The notes: generated by a model from the sequence alone, not told the origin. A stretch of 64,000 nucleotides of DNA from an uncultured Dongia sp. (GCF_936916975.1 NZ_CAKZGO010000003.1:124001-188000), one strand, 5' to 3'. Counted from the stretch's first letter, positions 7,729-16,197 are shown. Numbers and translations are program-made.

Positions 7729-9409
7729 TCATCCACCAGCCCTTGCCTTCTCTGTAGCGAAAGCCCCATTTGGCAAGGGTCCGGGCAACATGTGAATTGT
7801 TGTCACCGGTTCGAATCCAAAGATTCCCGCCGACGTTCGTCTTGTCTTCGACCTGCAGCTTGTATTCGCGCGCAAAGGCCCGGAGAGCGTCGTGCGTGAA
7901 CCTCTGGGCCGGTTGCGGCGGCGTGTTCGTGGTTGGCCGAGGTTGAAAAGGCGGCGTTGGCGGCGCCGACACGCCTGAAGGTCGCCTCGGTGTGGCGGGG
8001 CTGTGCTCACCAGGCGAGATGTTGAACTTCTGACGCAGCTCGGCTTCAAACATTTCTTCCCACGAGCTCCAGCCGCGAATGTCGTCTTGATGACTGAGCT
8101 TTAGAGAGTTCCGAGTGCTGTGCTTAAGTGAGTTATGTGCATCCACTCTGAGTTGCAGACTCTGCCCGCTATTAAATGGAAGATCCCGTCGCGCATCGTA
8201 GCCATAGAGTGCATTGCCAGTGCTACTGAATTCGACCGCAACGAGATCTCCCATTCGCATGATGAAAGCGTTGTCGATTCCGGTTGCATTCAAGTTTTTG
8301 ATCAGGCCGACCATTTTCGTTCGGAGAGCAACGAAGTCGCGGTCGGTCGAATAGCGAGCATGGGAACCGAGTGCGAATTCTATACTGTTGATCTGCTTGG
8401 CATAGCGCTTCCAGAATTCCATTCTACGGGTGTCGCCGAGGCCATCCTCTGCCAATTTGGTGAAGAACGTTTCGATAAATTCCCGGTTTAGCCAGGTGCC
8501 GACCATCTCGCGCGCTTCGGAATTGACGCCACCCCAGCGCGTTGCGTTGGAGGGCAGCCAGGGATTGCCCCACCAAAGAATGGCCGCATCGCGCAATCCC
8601 TGATGCAATGGTTTGCCATCAATCTTCGCATATCTATCAAGTAGCATGATGAGGCCACGATCACGCATGATCCCATTTTTGCCCAGGAGATCAAGCAGGC
8701 GAGGCAATCGTTCCACAAACGAAGAATCGTTGCCGATGATCGCGCCCCGAATCTGGGCGAGGACCAGTTCTCGCTGGAACCACGATGCCTGGGGAATGCC
8801 GAGCTGTTCGCACAAGTCGGTGACAATGCGGGAATCGCCGTTGAGCAGCGCATCGACATAGCGGCTATAGGGATCTGCGCCGAAGAGAGTGCGGTGATCG
8901 ATGGCTGTCTGAACCCAATCCGGGTTTGATGTTACGTCGGCAATCCGGTCATTCCGCTGGTTGAGGTAGTCACGCAGTTGATGCCAGTTCCCGCGGCTGG
9001 CGTCGGATACGGTGTCGCTCAATCCATCATAAGTGAAATAGCTGGCGATCATACCCTTGTAACAGCGTCGATAGTAACGAGGCTCCGCCAGCCAGGCATC
9101 GATCTCGTTCAGAATTCGCGCGAGACGCGCCTGATCGTCGATCACACAGGGGCCTCCAGTGCGATGGGGTAGCGCGAGGCTCCATGAGAGGAGATAGATA
9201 TCCCTGAATGATTGCTTCTCGTTGCTGTTCCAGAACCGGTCAAGTGCGGCGATCTGTTGGTCGATGGGGATGGCCGAGCCGTTGCGAGAGTTTGCCCGCT
9301 TCTTCATCTCGGCCAGCACATCATCCATATTATCGGCAGTCGGCATAGGTCTGCCTGCGATTTCAATGGCGGGCTGAAGCAAGGCCGCAAGTTGTTGTAG
9401 CTGTTGCAT
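7712..9409 (-). CDS. zorC: ZorC: EH-signature-domain protein of type I Zorya
   Basis: A ~565-residue protein between zorB and zorD, which is the diagnostic position and size for ZorC. The ORF track begins at 9421, but the ATG at 9409 forms a TGATG overlap with the zorB stop and has AGGTG nine bases upstream, so it is preferred. The C-terminus has a proline-rich linker and then a small module with RTGDNNSHVARTLAKWGFRY and GKGWWM, probably DNA- or partner-binding. ZorC is thought to bind DNA and cooperate with ZorD. Identity is by context and general resemblance to EH-signature proteins. Confidence 0.88.
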   Translation of the reverse strand: MQQLQQLAALLQPAIEIAGRPMPTADNMDDVLAEMKKRANSRNGSAIPIDQQIAALDRFWNSNEKQSFRDIYLLSWSLALPHRTGGPCVIDDQARLARILNEIDAWLAEPRYYRRCYKGMIASYFTYDGLSDTVSDASRGNWHQLRDYLNQRNDRIADVTSNPDWVQTAIDHRTLFGADPYSRYVDALLNGDSRIVTDLCEQLGIPQASWFQRELVLAQIRGAIIGNDSSFVERLPRLLDLLGKNGIMRDRGLIMLLDRYAKIDGKPLHQGLRDAAILWWGNPWLPSNATRWGGVNSEAREMVGTWLNREFIETFFTKLAEDGLGDTRRMEFWKRYAKQINSIEFALGSHARYSTDRDFVALRTKMVGLIKNLNATGIDNAFIMRMGDLVAVEFSSTGNALYGYDARRDLPFNSGQSLQLRVDAHNSLKHSTRNSLKLSHQDDIRGWSSWEEMFEAELRQKFNISPGEHSPATPRRPSGVSAPPTPPFQPRPTTNTPPQPAQRFTHDALRAFAREYKLQVEDKTNVGGNLWIRTGDNNSHVARTLAKWGFRYREGKGWWMSAKDA

Positions 9410-10122
9410 CACAGCATGCACCTGCCGAATCCTTGGCCTTCGCGTGGTGCCTGAGTGACAGCGCGTTTTTCACCCAAGCTCAGTAATTCCAAGCGCATTT
9501 CAACCCGACGACTCTGCTCATCCGACTCCTTGGCGTCATTGAAGGAATAGCCTCCAACCAGAAACAGATTCCGCACATCGGCCTTCTGGTTTTCAGAAAG
9601 AAGATTGTCCCCCACCTCAGCAAACATCGCGCAGACAACTCGCTGGCTGCGCTGAAGGCTGAGATTCAAATTGAGGAGATATTCGCCCTTCTTGTCGGTA
9701 TAGCCTTCGACGACGACACGTTTGAGAACGCGTTTCCCGAGCTCATCATTGGCCAAGGTCAGTATCTCCGGGACAAACTGCCGGAGCACGCGCTCCTGAT
9801 CATGGGTCAGATTGTGCTTGTTGGATGCAAACTGCGCGCGATCACCAAAATCCACGACACGCCGATCTAGGTCGATCCTTATGCCCGGATACCGCTTCGC
9901 AGCCTCCATGAACCTTCGCAAAAACTCATCGACATCTTGTTTATATTGTTGCTCCAGTTTCTCTTGCTCGGTGACTGTTTTGGTGACGGCAAGCAATGCC
10001 ACCGCCATGACGACCAGAAACAAGACCATAAGCGCGGTCATGAGATCGGCGAAGGATATCCAGAAAGGCTTTTCGGCCTCGTCCTTCCCACCACGCTTTA
10101 TGGATAGCCGGGTTCCGATCAT
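9409..10122 (-). CDS. zorB: ZorB: MotB-like stator protein with OmpA-like peptidoglycan-binding domain
   Basis: A 237-residue inner-membrane protein. A single N-terminal transmembrane segment begins FWISFADLMTALMV; the aspartate is residue 26, the proton-binding position known for ZorB/MotB-type stator proteins. The periplasmic part ends in an OmpA/MotB peptidoglycan-binding domain (VVEGYTDKKGEYLLNLNLS and LFLVGGYSFN...SRRVEMRL). With ZorA it forms the proton-driven sensor complex. It lies three bases downstream of zorA and overlaps zorC. Confidence 0.93.
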   Translation of the reverse strand: MIGTRLSIKRGGKDEAEKPFWISFADLMTALMVLFLVVMAVALLAVTKTVTEQEKLEQQYKQDVDEFLRRFMEAAKRYPGIRIDLDRRVVDFGDRAQFASNKHNLTHDQERVLRQFVPEILTLANDELGKRVLKRVVVEGYTDKKGEYLLNLNLSLQRSQRVVCAMFAEVGDNLLSENQKADVRNLFLVGGYSFNDAKESDEQSRRVEMRLELLSLGEKRAVTQAPREGQGFGRCML

Positions 10123-10125
10123 GGC

Positions 10126-12195
10126 CTAACTCCGTACCGGGGTTTTCACGCCTGCGGTTGCCAAAGTGCTATCAAGTTCGAGAATGGTTGCCGAAAGGAG
10201 CTGAACCGCCGATGTAAGCTTGGTGTGGAACTCGTGGTTAGCCCTGTCCAAGGTGCGTTTGATCTCATCGGCGAAGGATTGATGTGCTTCGGCCAGCACC
10301 TTGCTGACACCGTCGAGATAGGTGTCAGCCTGTGTTTGCGCGGTGCCAAGGCGTGCGGCCGAATTTTCGATGCGCGCCAGAATATCGCCGGTGAGGGCCG
10401 CCTCCTTACGTGCGCTCTCCACGACATTCCGTAGTTCGGTCATCAGCAGGCCAACGGCGTCGCGCTGTGCCCGGTAGTCGTTCAGCAATTCCTGAAGGGC
10501 GGTAGCGCCGGAAATCAATGCCCCTGAGGTCTCCGACATCCGGGCGGAAACGAGTGCAGCTTGATCAATTACACTAGCCACCCTTTGCCCAGCGCTGGCG
10601 AAGCTGTCGGCGGCGGCACTGATCTGCCCGGCACCCAGGTTCATTTTGTCAATCGAGATATTGGTCGCATGAGTGAGAAGCTGCATGTTCTCGGCCATCA
10701 AAGACGAAGCGTTGGCGATTTCCTTGATCGCCGTGTCGACGGAATCGGTCATCGCACCGACGGCGGTTTGTGTCCGCTCGCTCATCGCTTGTTCGCGGGC
10801 GCGGTTGTTTTCATATGCCGCGGTTTGGGAATCGGTCAGCTTCTCCAGCATGTCACTAACTTGAGACCCAATAGTCTCCAGTGTTGCCTGGATTTTATGG
10901 CTGGTTTCGGTTTGTGAGGTTGATGTTAGCTGTTTGATTTGCTCCACGAAGGCGATCGATTGCGTGTTGATCGCTTCCTGGCGGGCTTCCATTTTTTCGA
11001 TGGCCTGGGCCATTCTTTCGGCCATTGTATCGGTGGATCGGCGGCTAGATTCCTCAATATTGCTAACTAGGGTCCGCAAGGTACCGACAGCTTCCTGCAT
11101 GCTTTGGGCTGTTTGCTTGTTGAGGTCGCTGAGGCCCGAAATCTGCCCGCCGAACAGGTCATTCAGCCGCTGGCTGAAACTGGTCATGACATCCTGCAGC
11201 ATGCGGCCAGCCGACGCACTCTGATCACCGGCGGCGGTCTTGACGACCTCGGCGATATCGCGCAGCGGGCCTTGCAGGCTGGTCTGGATGCCCTCGGCGA
11301 TGGCGCTGGCCAGATTGCGGCTGTCCTCCCGCGCCGCCTCGGTAAGCCGAGTAACCATCTGGCCCTGCTGTTCCCGTGCCGATGCAATCTGTGCTTCGGT
11401 CAATTCACGCAGCAAATCGCCCAGCTCGCTCACCAAGGCGTCCTTGAGGATTCTGGACTGGCTGGCAGACTCTTCCGACGAAGTTACGAGGCGAGACAAA
11501 TACTCTTCGCCAACGCCGGAGACGAACCGTTCGTCAATGGTATGCGCGATCTGCTCGGTCAGGCGGTAGAGCCATGCGAGGAGGAATTTTTCAATAAAGG
11601 TGATTGCGATGGCGAGGGTAATGGCAGTTGCCGAGATCAGAAAAGCCTGACTGACATCGTCCATCAGAAACTTAAGACTTGTTTGGGATTTGGTCGGGTC
11701 GCTCACGTCCAGCTTTTGCAAACCCTGGATCAGGCCGCCAAATGTGCCGATAATTCCAATACCAGTAAATATTCCAGGGAGGTGTTTGAAGAATTCCGTA
11801 TGCCGACGGGTGTCGACGAGAAATTGATTGTTAAAGTAGATTTCCGCCGGACCAGTGGCGCGCACAGCAATTATCTCCGTCTTGCCGTCGCGCTCTATGC
11901 GCTGGATATGCAAGGACTCGCGATACTCCCTCCAAAGATAGTCCAGCCGTTTGTGCTTGGCGAATATCTCGTCGAACTCGGTGATGGCATTCTGCGATGA
12001 AGCCGATGTCAACCTGTTTCGCAAGAGCCTGAAGCGGACACCATGCCATATGCCCGGCAACAGGAAGAAGAACACAAACAAGGCTGTGAGAAGAGTGAGG
12101 ACAACGAACGCTGTGCTATGCAGCTGCGGGAGCACTGCGGCCAGAAACTTGTCCGCATCGCGGGCGATATCGGCGAGAAGAGAATCGAGGTTCAC
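10126..12195 (-). CDS. zorA: ZorA: MotA/ExbB-like stator protein with long cytoplasmic tail
   Basis: A 689-residue protein. Membrane segments near residues 30-50 (VVLTLLTALFVFFFLLPGIW), ~140-160 and ~190-210 carry the MotA/ExbB proton-channel fold, including GIGIIGTFGGLIQGL. From ~residue 230 to the C-terminus it is almost all heptad-like, Gln/Ser/Ala-rich helix, matching the long intracellular tail of ZorA that transmits the signal to ZorC/ZorD. The start is a GTG that overlaps the stop of the preceding RHH gene (GTGA), so translation of the motor is coupled to that small gene. Confidence 0.93.
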   Translation of the reverse strand: MNLDSLLADIARDADKFLAAVLPQLHSTAFVVLTLLTALFVFFFLLPGIWHGVRFRLLRNRLTSASSQNAITEFDEIFAKHKRLDYLWREYRESLHIQRIERDGKTEIIAVRATGPAEIYFNNQFLVDTRRHTEFFKHLPGIFTGIGIIGTFGGLIQGLQKLDVSDPTKSQTSLKFLMDDVSQAFLISATAITLAIAITFIEKFLLAWLYRLTEQIAHTIDERFVSGVGEEYLSRLVTSSEESASQSRILKDALVSELGDLLRELTEAQIASAREQQGQMVTRLTEAAREDSRNLASAIAEGIQTSLQGPLRDIAEVVKTAAGDQSASAGRMLQDVMTSFSQRLNDLFGGQISGLSDLNKQTAQSMQEAVGTLRTLVSNIEESSRRSTDTMAERMAQAIEKMEARQEAINTQSIAFVEQIKQLTSTSQTETSHKIQATLETIGSQVSDMLEKLTDSQTAAYENNRAREQAMSERTQTAVGAMTDSVDTAIKEIANASSLMAENMQLLTHATNISIDKMNLGAGQISAAADSFASAGQRVASVIDQAALVSARMSETSGALISGATALQELLNDYRAQRDAVGLLMTELRNVVESARKEAALTGDILARIENSAARLGTAQTQADTYLDGVSKVLAEAHQSFADEIKRTLDRANHEFHTKLTSAVQLLSATILELDSTLATAGVKTPVRS

Positions 12196-12401
12196 TTCGT
12201 GGTTCCCACTTTCGAGAGCTTTGTCCCTTTGGCCTGGGCCTCAGCCAGATCCTCAACACCATGAGTCTCGCAATAGGCGAAGAGCAAGGCTTCCACCATG
12301 TTGGTCTGAGAGCGTCGTTCGCGCGTGGCGGCAGCTTCGAGCAGCCGCTTGAAGCGTGGTGAGACGCGAAAGCTGAGGGAGATAGTTTTAGCGGAAGGCA
12401 T
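12192..12401 (-). CDS. Ribbon-helix-helix (CopG/Arc-like) small protein heading the Zorya operon
   Basis: A 69-residue protein, start ATG at 12401. The pattern KTISLSFRVSPRFKRLLEAAA followed by RRSQTNMVEALLFAYCE is a beta-strand plus two helices typical of ribbon-helix-helix DNA-binding proteins. Its stop codon overlaps the zorA start (GTGA), so it is the first gene of the Zorya operon. A palindrome TGTATA-N9-TATACA lies just upstream and could be its operator. Inference: an autoregulator of the Zorya operon. An antitoxin-like role is possible, but no toxin partner is visible. Confidence 0.72.
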   Translation of the reverse strand: MPSAKTISLSFRVSPRFKRLLEAAATRERRSQTNMVEALLFAYCETHGVEDLAEAQAKGTKLSKVGTTK

Positions 12402-12417
12402 AGTTGCTCTTTTAGTT

Positions 12418-12464
12418 TGTATATATCTTTACTATACATTTATTGATAGCAGTGTGAAGCGGAT
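12418..12464 (-). promoter_or_regulatory. Candidate promoter and RHH operator of the Zorya operon
   Basis: On the minus strand TTCACA and TATAGT are separated by 16 bases and lie ~35 bases before the RHH start codon. Overlapping the -10 region is a perfect inverted repeat TGTATA-N9-TATACA (12418-12438), the size expected for two RHH dimers. The stretch is distinctly AT-rich against its surroundings. No experimental support. Confidence 0.45.
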
Positions 12465-12476
12465 TTTTGACTGGTA

Positions 12477-12531
12477 TAGGAAGCCGTCCACATAACTTGA
12501 TCAAAGAACAGGCGAGCACGATGGCTTCCTA
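12477..12531. repeat. Short inverted repeat in the Zorya upstream region
   Basis: TAGGAAGCC at 12477-12485 is repeated inverted as GGCTTCCTA at 12523-12531, followed by AAAA. It could form a long-loop stem or be paired binding sites. The rest of the 650-base gap 12402-13058 holds only the operator, this repeat and the boundary repeat; no gene is recognisable. Confidence 0.35.
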
Positions 12532-12775
12532 AAATCGAGGGACTTCGGCACAGCCGTTGTCGTTCGCCAAGGTAGCGAAATAACTAGCCCCCTAACGGCT
12601 CTCTTTGAAAAGGCTGCCGCGTTGGCGTACTCTTGCTCTCAGAACCGTCCAAAGGCAGGAAGAATGACCTATTTTCTGCGGTCAGTTGATCTCGCGGTGT
12701 CGCGTCTCACTCGAGTGACGCAGCTCGTTCGCGATGAACTCTCACCACTCTCTCCGCCGTTTGGGTCGTTTTTTT

Positions 12776-12853
12776 TGTCCGGAATGAGCTTAACTGCACC
12801 GGCTGGACGGTCAGATTTCTGAGCTTCGCCCGTAAGGGCCCAATTGTGGCGAC
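12776..12853 (+). repeat. 78-bp cassette boundary repeat, copy 2
   Basis: Second copy of the sequence at 3598-3675, same orientation and same length, starting TGTCCGGAAT and ending CCCAATTGTGGCGAC. It lies on the far side of the Zorya operon, so the Zorya module sits between two directly repeated boundary copies about 9.2 kb apart. A CGAGTGACG motif precedes both copies. Read from the reverse strand this copy begins TGTCGCCACAATTG. Confidence 0.7.
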
Positions 12854-13058
12854 ATTGTTACAATGCGCCTTTATGCATCTGATTTTGCCCCTTTACGCAC
12901 AAGTCACCAAGCGGGCTGCAGTGCCATTTTTTGGCGTAACCAGTTTATGTAAATAAACGCATTATCACCGCGCTTGTCGGTGTTAGAGGTTCACACTAGC
13001 ACCGTTGCGATAGACATTTACTTGAGCGAAATACGCGAAACCGGATTTAAAAGAGCTC

Positions 13059-13454
13059 ATGACCCCAACAGCCAAATCGATGGGACTCGATCGGATAAAA
13101 CCGGGCGCTTCGGCCGCTCGGGCCATCTCAGCCCAACTCTTGCCTTCGTCTAAGATCATTCGCATTGAACTTGCCGATCGGCGTGCACTGGAGGTCCCTT
13201 GCACGATGATTGAAGGCCTACGAGGTCAACCAGCTCGGAAAATCCAAGTGATTGAGATAACGGGTCCGGGTTCGGGGATTCATTTTCCGCTGCTTGATAT
13301 TGACCTGTCTGTTGAAGGCCTTTTCGAAGGGGTCTACGGAACCAGACGCTGGATGGCGTGTCTCCGCGAGCCGTCTGGCTCGACTCGATCTCCGGCTCAA
13401 GCAGGCTCCAAAAGTCGCAATGGTCGCCTTGGCAATAGAGCCACCAACAGCTGA
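13059..13454 (+). CDS. DUF2442 domain protein
   Basis: A 131-residue protein. Residues ~30-95 match the DUF2442 pattern: a strand with IELADRRALEVPCTMIEGL and the signature SGIHFPLLDIDLSVEGLFEG. DUF2442 proteins are often encoded beside DUF4160 proteins in toxin-antitoxin-like pairs; no DUF4160 gene is visible here. The C-terminal ~35 residues are low-complexity and may be non-native. AAAGAG precedes the ATG. Function unknown. The region 13455-13844 that follows holds no gene I can support. Confidence 0.6.
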   Translation: MTPTAKSMGLDRIKPGASAARAISAQLLPSSKIIRIELADRRALEVPCTMIEGLRGQPARKIQVIEITGPGSGIHFPLLDIDLSVEGLFEGVYGTRRWMACLREPSGSTRSPAQAGSKSRNGRLGNRATNS

Positions 13455-13844
13455 CTCCATCGCTGACCCAAGCGCCATTGACGCCGCCGCGAGCCGGCCA
13501 TCGGCTTAACGGATTGGACAGATGCGCTTTGTGGATGGCGCGTTCGAATCCTCCGATGACAATGTCCGGATCAACGCTCAGTATCTGCCGGAGCCATTTG
13601 AGCACTGCAGGCAGCTCATGCCCGGGTCACGGGGAGGTTATCCAGTTCTGATCGAGGTCAGGTCCGACGCATAGCCTTTGTGTGCGGTTGCGCCACGGAG
13701 CTGAGCATCAGATCATCCCTTTAACAGGCGCCTGCCGCCGTGGCGCCATGACTCGCATCTCGCGCCGCATGATCATGAATTGCAGGCCGCTTCAATGGAT
13801 CAACTCGGCCTTGGGAACCATGATCCCCAAGGCGAGCCGTCGCC

Positions 13845-14852
13845 CTAGGCCGCCTTTCCGATCTCCGCCGGTGACCATGGCACGACGCGCTCCAGCTCCG
13901 GATCCGGAAACACCTGCCGGACAACGCCGCCGATCAGTTCCCCCGCCGCCTTCGCACCAATCATCGATAGCCGGATCGCGCCCGGCGTGTGTGACGCCAC
14001 GCGCTCGCCGTCGATCGTCAGCCATGACACCGACTTCCTGACTGCCGGGATCGCCGCCCAGGCGCCGATCTGCTTGAAGAAGAAACTGACACCGGCCGCG
14101 TCGCATTCGTCCCGCAGCGCCTCCGCCCAGGCCGGGTGCATTTCACGGGCTGCGGGACCGCTCTCGCCACCGACGATGACCCAGTCGAGCCCGGCACTGG
14201 CCAGATCGACCGAGCGGTCCGCGCCGCCATTCACCGCCTCCGCCAGACTGATCGCTCCGAGGAGCGGCTCGACCGACACGAAGCGCACGACCGCCGGCAC
14301 GTCGAGAAGGACGGGAATGCGTTCGTTTGCCCGCCTCTGATCCTCGGCTGAGACGCCGAGCCAGACGTTCGGCAGCGGCCAGTGCCGAAGCTGCGCCCCC
14401 GGCCGCAATGCCGACACTTGAGCGTTGATGCGTTCCGGCGTCGCCGGATCGCTGACGTAGGCGCGCGTGATCTCGGCGCGTTTCGTCAGGACCTGGAACG
14501 TGTGTTTGTCGGCCAGCGCCATGACCGCGAATATCCGGTCCCGGGCGGCCGTCGGCAGGTTGTCATGGAATACGTCCGACATCGAGTTGACGAAGACGCG
14601 GCGCGGCGTCCCGCGCCACGTCAGCGGCTCCAACAGCGTCTTCTCGACGACGTTGATCTTGCCGGTCCAGACCGGTTTTCCATTTGCGCCGAGCGTGGTC
14701 GTCCCGGCGTATTTTGCGGAGACGGCGGCGTTGGGATGAGCCGCCATCCGGTGCGCGTCGCGCATGGCGTAGCAGTTCGTGCAGCCGGGACTGGCGAGCG
14801 AACAGCCCGCCGTCGGATTCCAGGTTTTGTCCGTCCACGATATCTCGGTCAT
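13845..14852 (-). CDS. Phage Gp37/Gp68-like DUF5131 family protein
   Basis: A 335-residue protein starting MTEISWTDKTWNPTAGC; the 81 residues upstream in the ORF track do not look native. The N-terminus has CSLASPGCTNCYA, a three-cysteine cluster like the FeS motif of radical-SAM-related proteins, and later RRVFVNSMSDVFH, FQVLTKRAE, NVWLGVS and FVSVEPLLG, all hallmark segments of DUF5131 (phage Gp37/Gp68). Members are common on phages and mobile islands, and their reaction is not established. Intact length suggests it is functional cargo. Confidence 0.85.
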   Translation of the reverse strand: MTEISWTDKTWNPTAGCSLASPGCTNCYAMRDAHRMAAHPNAAVSAKYAGTTTLGANGKPVWTGKINVVEKTLLEPLTWRGTPRRVFVNSMSDVFHDNLPTAARDRIFAVMALADKHTFQVLTKRAEITRAYVSDPATPERINAQVSALRPGAQLRHWPLPNVWLGVSAEDQRRANERIPVLLDVPAVVRFVSVEPLLGAISLAEAVNGGADRSVDLASAGLDWVIVGGESGPAAREMHPAWAEALRDECDAAGVSFFFKQIGAWAAIPAVRKSVSWLTIDGERVASHTPGAIRLSMIGAKAAGELIGGVVRQVFPDPELERVVPWSPAEIGKAA

Positions 14853-15138
14853 GATGCGTGCCTTGTCTGTTGATGACGATGTTGGTCCGTTGCTTGAGAC
14901 GCACGTCACGCGATGTCTGCCGGCCGGAATCCGGGCTTCCGCCCGGCAGCGGTTCGACGTCGTCCTCGTTCGCCTCGGTGAGGAGATAGAGACGTCGGGG
15001 CCGGTCGTTTCCAATTTGGAGGCGATTTTTTTCGGCCAGGCTTCTGACTGATTTCGCGTTGATTTTCGGAAGGTGACCCTTGTGAACTCCTCCACGGTGC
15101 CGGTAGATGGGGACGAGCCTTTCTGAGCGGCATAGGCG

Positions 15139-15639
15139 TCAGGTCAGCCTGCCCATAGAGTAGCCAAACTCCCCCGCGCCGGCCGCTTCCAGCTCTGCGC
15201 GCACTTCCTGTTCGCGCCCCCTGCCTGTCCAGGACACCGTGGTTCCGCTGTATCTGAACTTTCTGCTTTTGACAGGCACCTTCGCCTCCTCGCTTGGGGC
15301 GTCAACGAACTTCACCCAGAGATCCCGGACCGGATCTTTGTCGACGTTGGGAGCGCTCTCGGCCTTGGGCGCAGCTGCCAGTTTCGCCTTTTCGGCCTCC
15401 TCCCAATCCAGGATCCCCTTCGCTTCCGCCAGGACATCCTTCAGCTTCGGATACGGCGTCTTGCCGAGACCGGCAGCGATCACCGTGCCGCCGAGCTGGA
15501 TCTTCTTCCGCGTATCCGCCTTGCGCTGCTTTTCCACTACGCCTTTCCGCCGGCGTTGCGCCCATAGCGCGAGTTCTTGAGCTTCCCGCTCGAACTGCTC
15601 TATCGCCGTGAGCTCCTGCTGCAATGCCTTCTTGCTCAT
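15139..15639 (-). CDS. TraD-like conjugal transfer accessory protein
   Basis: A 166-residue protein from the ATG at 15639, which has AAGGAG ahead of it; the ORF track runs upstream into the intergenic hairpins. The segment RKADTRKKIQLGGTVIAAGL is typical of the short TraD proteins of Ti-type plasmids (DTRRKIxLGG), and the gene is divergent to a TraA/MobA-type relaxase, as in those systems. The C-terminal third (FRYSGTTVSWTGRGREQEV) carries a WTGRGR motif that recalls the H-NS DNA-binding loop, an unusual extension. Probable role: relaxosome accessory at oriT. Confidence 0.6.
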   Translation of the reverse strand: MSKKALQQELTAIEQFEREAQELALWAQRRRKGVVEKQRKADTRKKIQLGGTVIAAGLGKTPYPKLKDVLAEAKGILDWEEAEKAKLAAAPKAESAPNVDKDPVRDLWVKFVDAPSEEAKVPVKSRKFRYSGTTVSWTGRGREQEVRAELEAAGAGEFGYSMGRLT

Positions 15640-15795
15640 GATGAACCGCTCCTTTCCCTGTTTCGTGCTCTCCGCACGAGAAGCCAGATAGAGTCGATTC
15701 CGCCGTTCGCCACACCGGGCCTCATCGGACCGGTTTCGTAAAGTGAGCTCCGCCGCCCGCAGTGACACCCCGGCTCGTCCGGCCCTCAGGTTACT

Positions 15796-15828
15796 CGGTC
15801 GGCGGGGACGCCGACCGATACCGCATCG
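15796..15828 (+). repeat. 33-bp direct repeat with hairpin, copy 1
   Basis: Begins CGGTCGGCG and ends CCGCATCG; identical to 15991-16023 except for one base in the hairpin loop. The 8-bp stem is followed by an ATACCGCATCG tail. Spacing to copy 2 is 195 bases. Confidence 0.75.
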
Positions 15829-15990
15829 CACGACGTGCGCTGCTCAATGCCGCCGCCTATCGGCGCCGCCCCGCAAGCAGGCAAAAGAGTCGTCTCGACC
15901 ATCCGTCGATCCGGGCGCGGACACCTCCCTGTCGAGCAACGGTCCAATAGCCGGGGCAACGCCCCGGCTCCCCCCGAGCCCCAAGTTGTT

Positions 15991-16023
15991 CGGTCGGCGG
16001 CGACGCCGACCGATACCGCATCG
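15991..16023 (+). repeat. 33-bp direct repeat with hairpin, copy 2
   Basis: Second copy of the 15796-15828 repeat, in the same orientation. Its 3' end overlaps the GCATCGGG/CCCGATGC hairpin. Located 175 bases before the relaxase start codon. Confidence 0.75.
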
Positions 16024-16197
16024 GGCAACGCCCCGATGCTCTGAGGCGCCGCTTAGCAGCGCCGAAGCGCAATATACAGCCTGCCGGGAGGCAGGCCGTG
16101 ATTGCGTGTCCACCTGGGCTGAGTGGCGAGGGACCGCCACCGCCTCTACCTCCTTTATGAGGCCGCCATACAGGCGCCCTCACTTTGGGAGCGAACG

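Larger units (their letters stand above)
15640..16197. other. Hairpin-rich divergent intergenic region, candidate oriT
   Basis: The 558 bases between the TraD-like gene and the divergent relaxase contain at least four strong short hairpins: GGTCGGCG/CGCCGACC twice (15797-15816 and 15992-16011), GCCGGGGC/GCCCCGGC with an AAC loop (15950-15968), and GCATCGGG/CCCGATGC (16018-16039). In Ti-type systems oriT lies exactly between the traCD side and traA. No nick site can be named by eye. Confidence 0.5.

Noticed and set aside
12622-12822. 66-residue ORF in the Zorya upstream region
   Set aside because: It runs through the boundary repeat and iteron, with no ribosome site or motif.
13156-13605. 149-residue minus-strand ORF opposite DUF2442
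   Set aside because: It looks partly protein-like, but overlaps the DUF2442 signature on the other strand and matches nothing I know.
15640-16197. CRISPR array or attC-like integron sites
   Set aside because: Only two copies of the 33-bp repeat with unequal surroundings and no spacers or integrase of integron type; oriT fits the context better.
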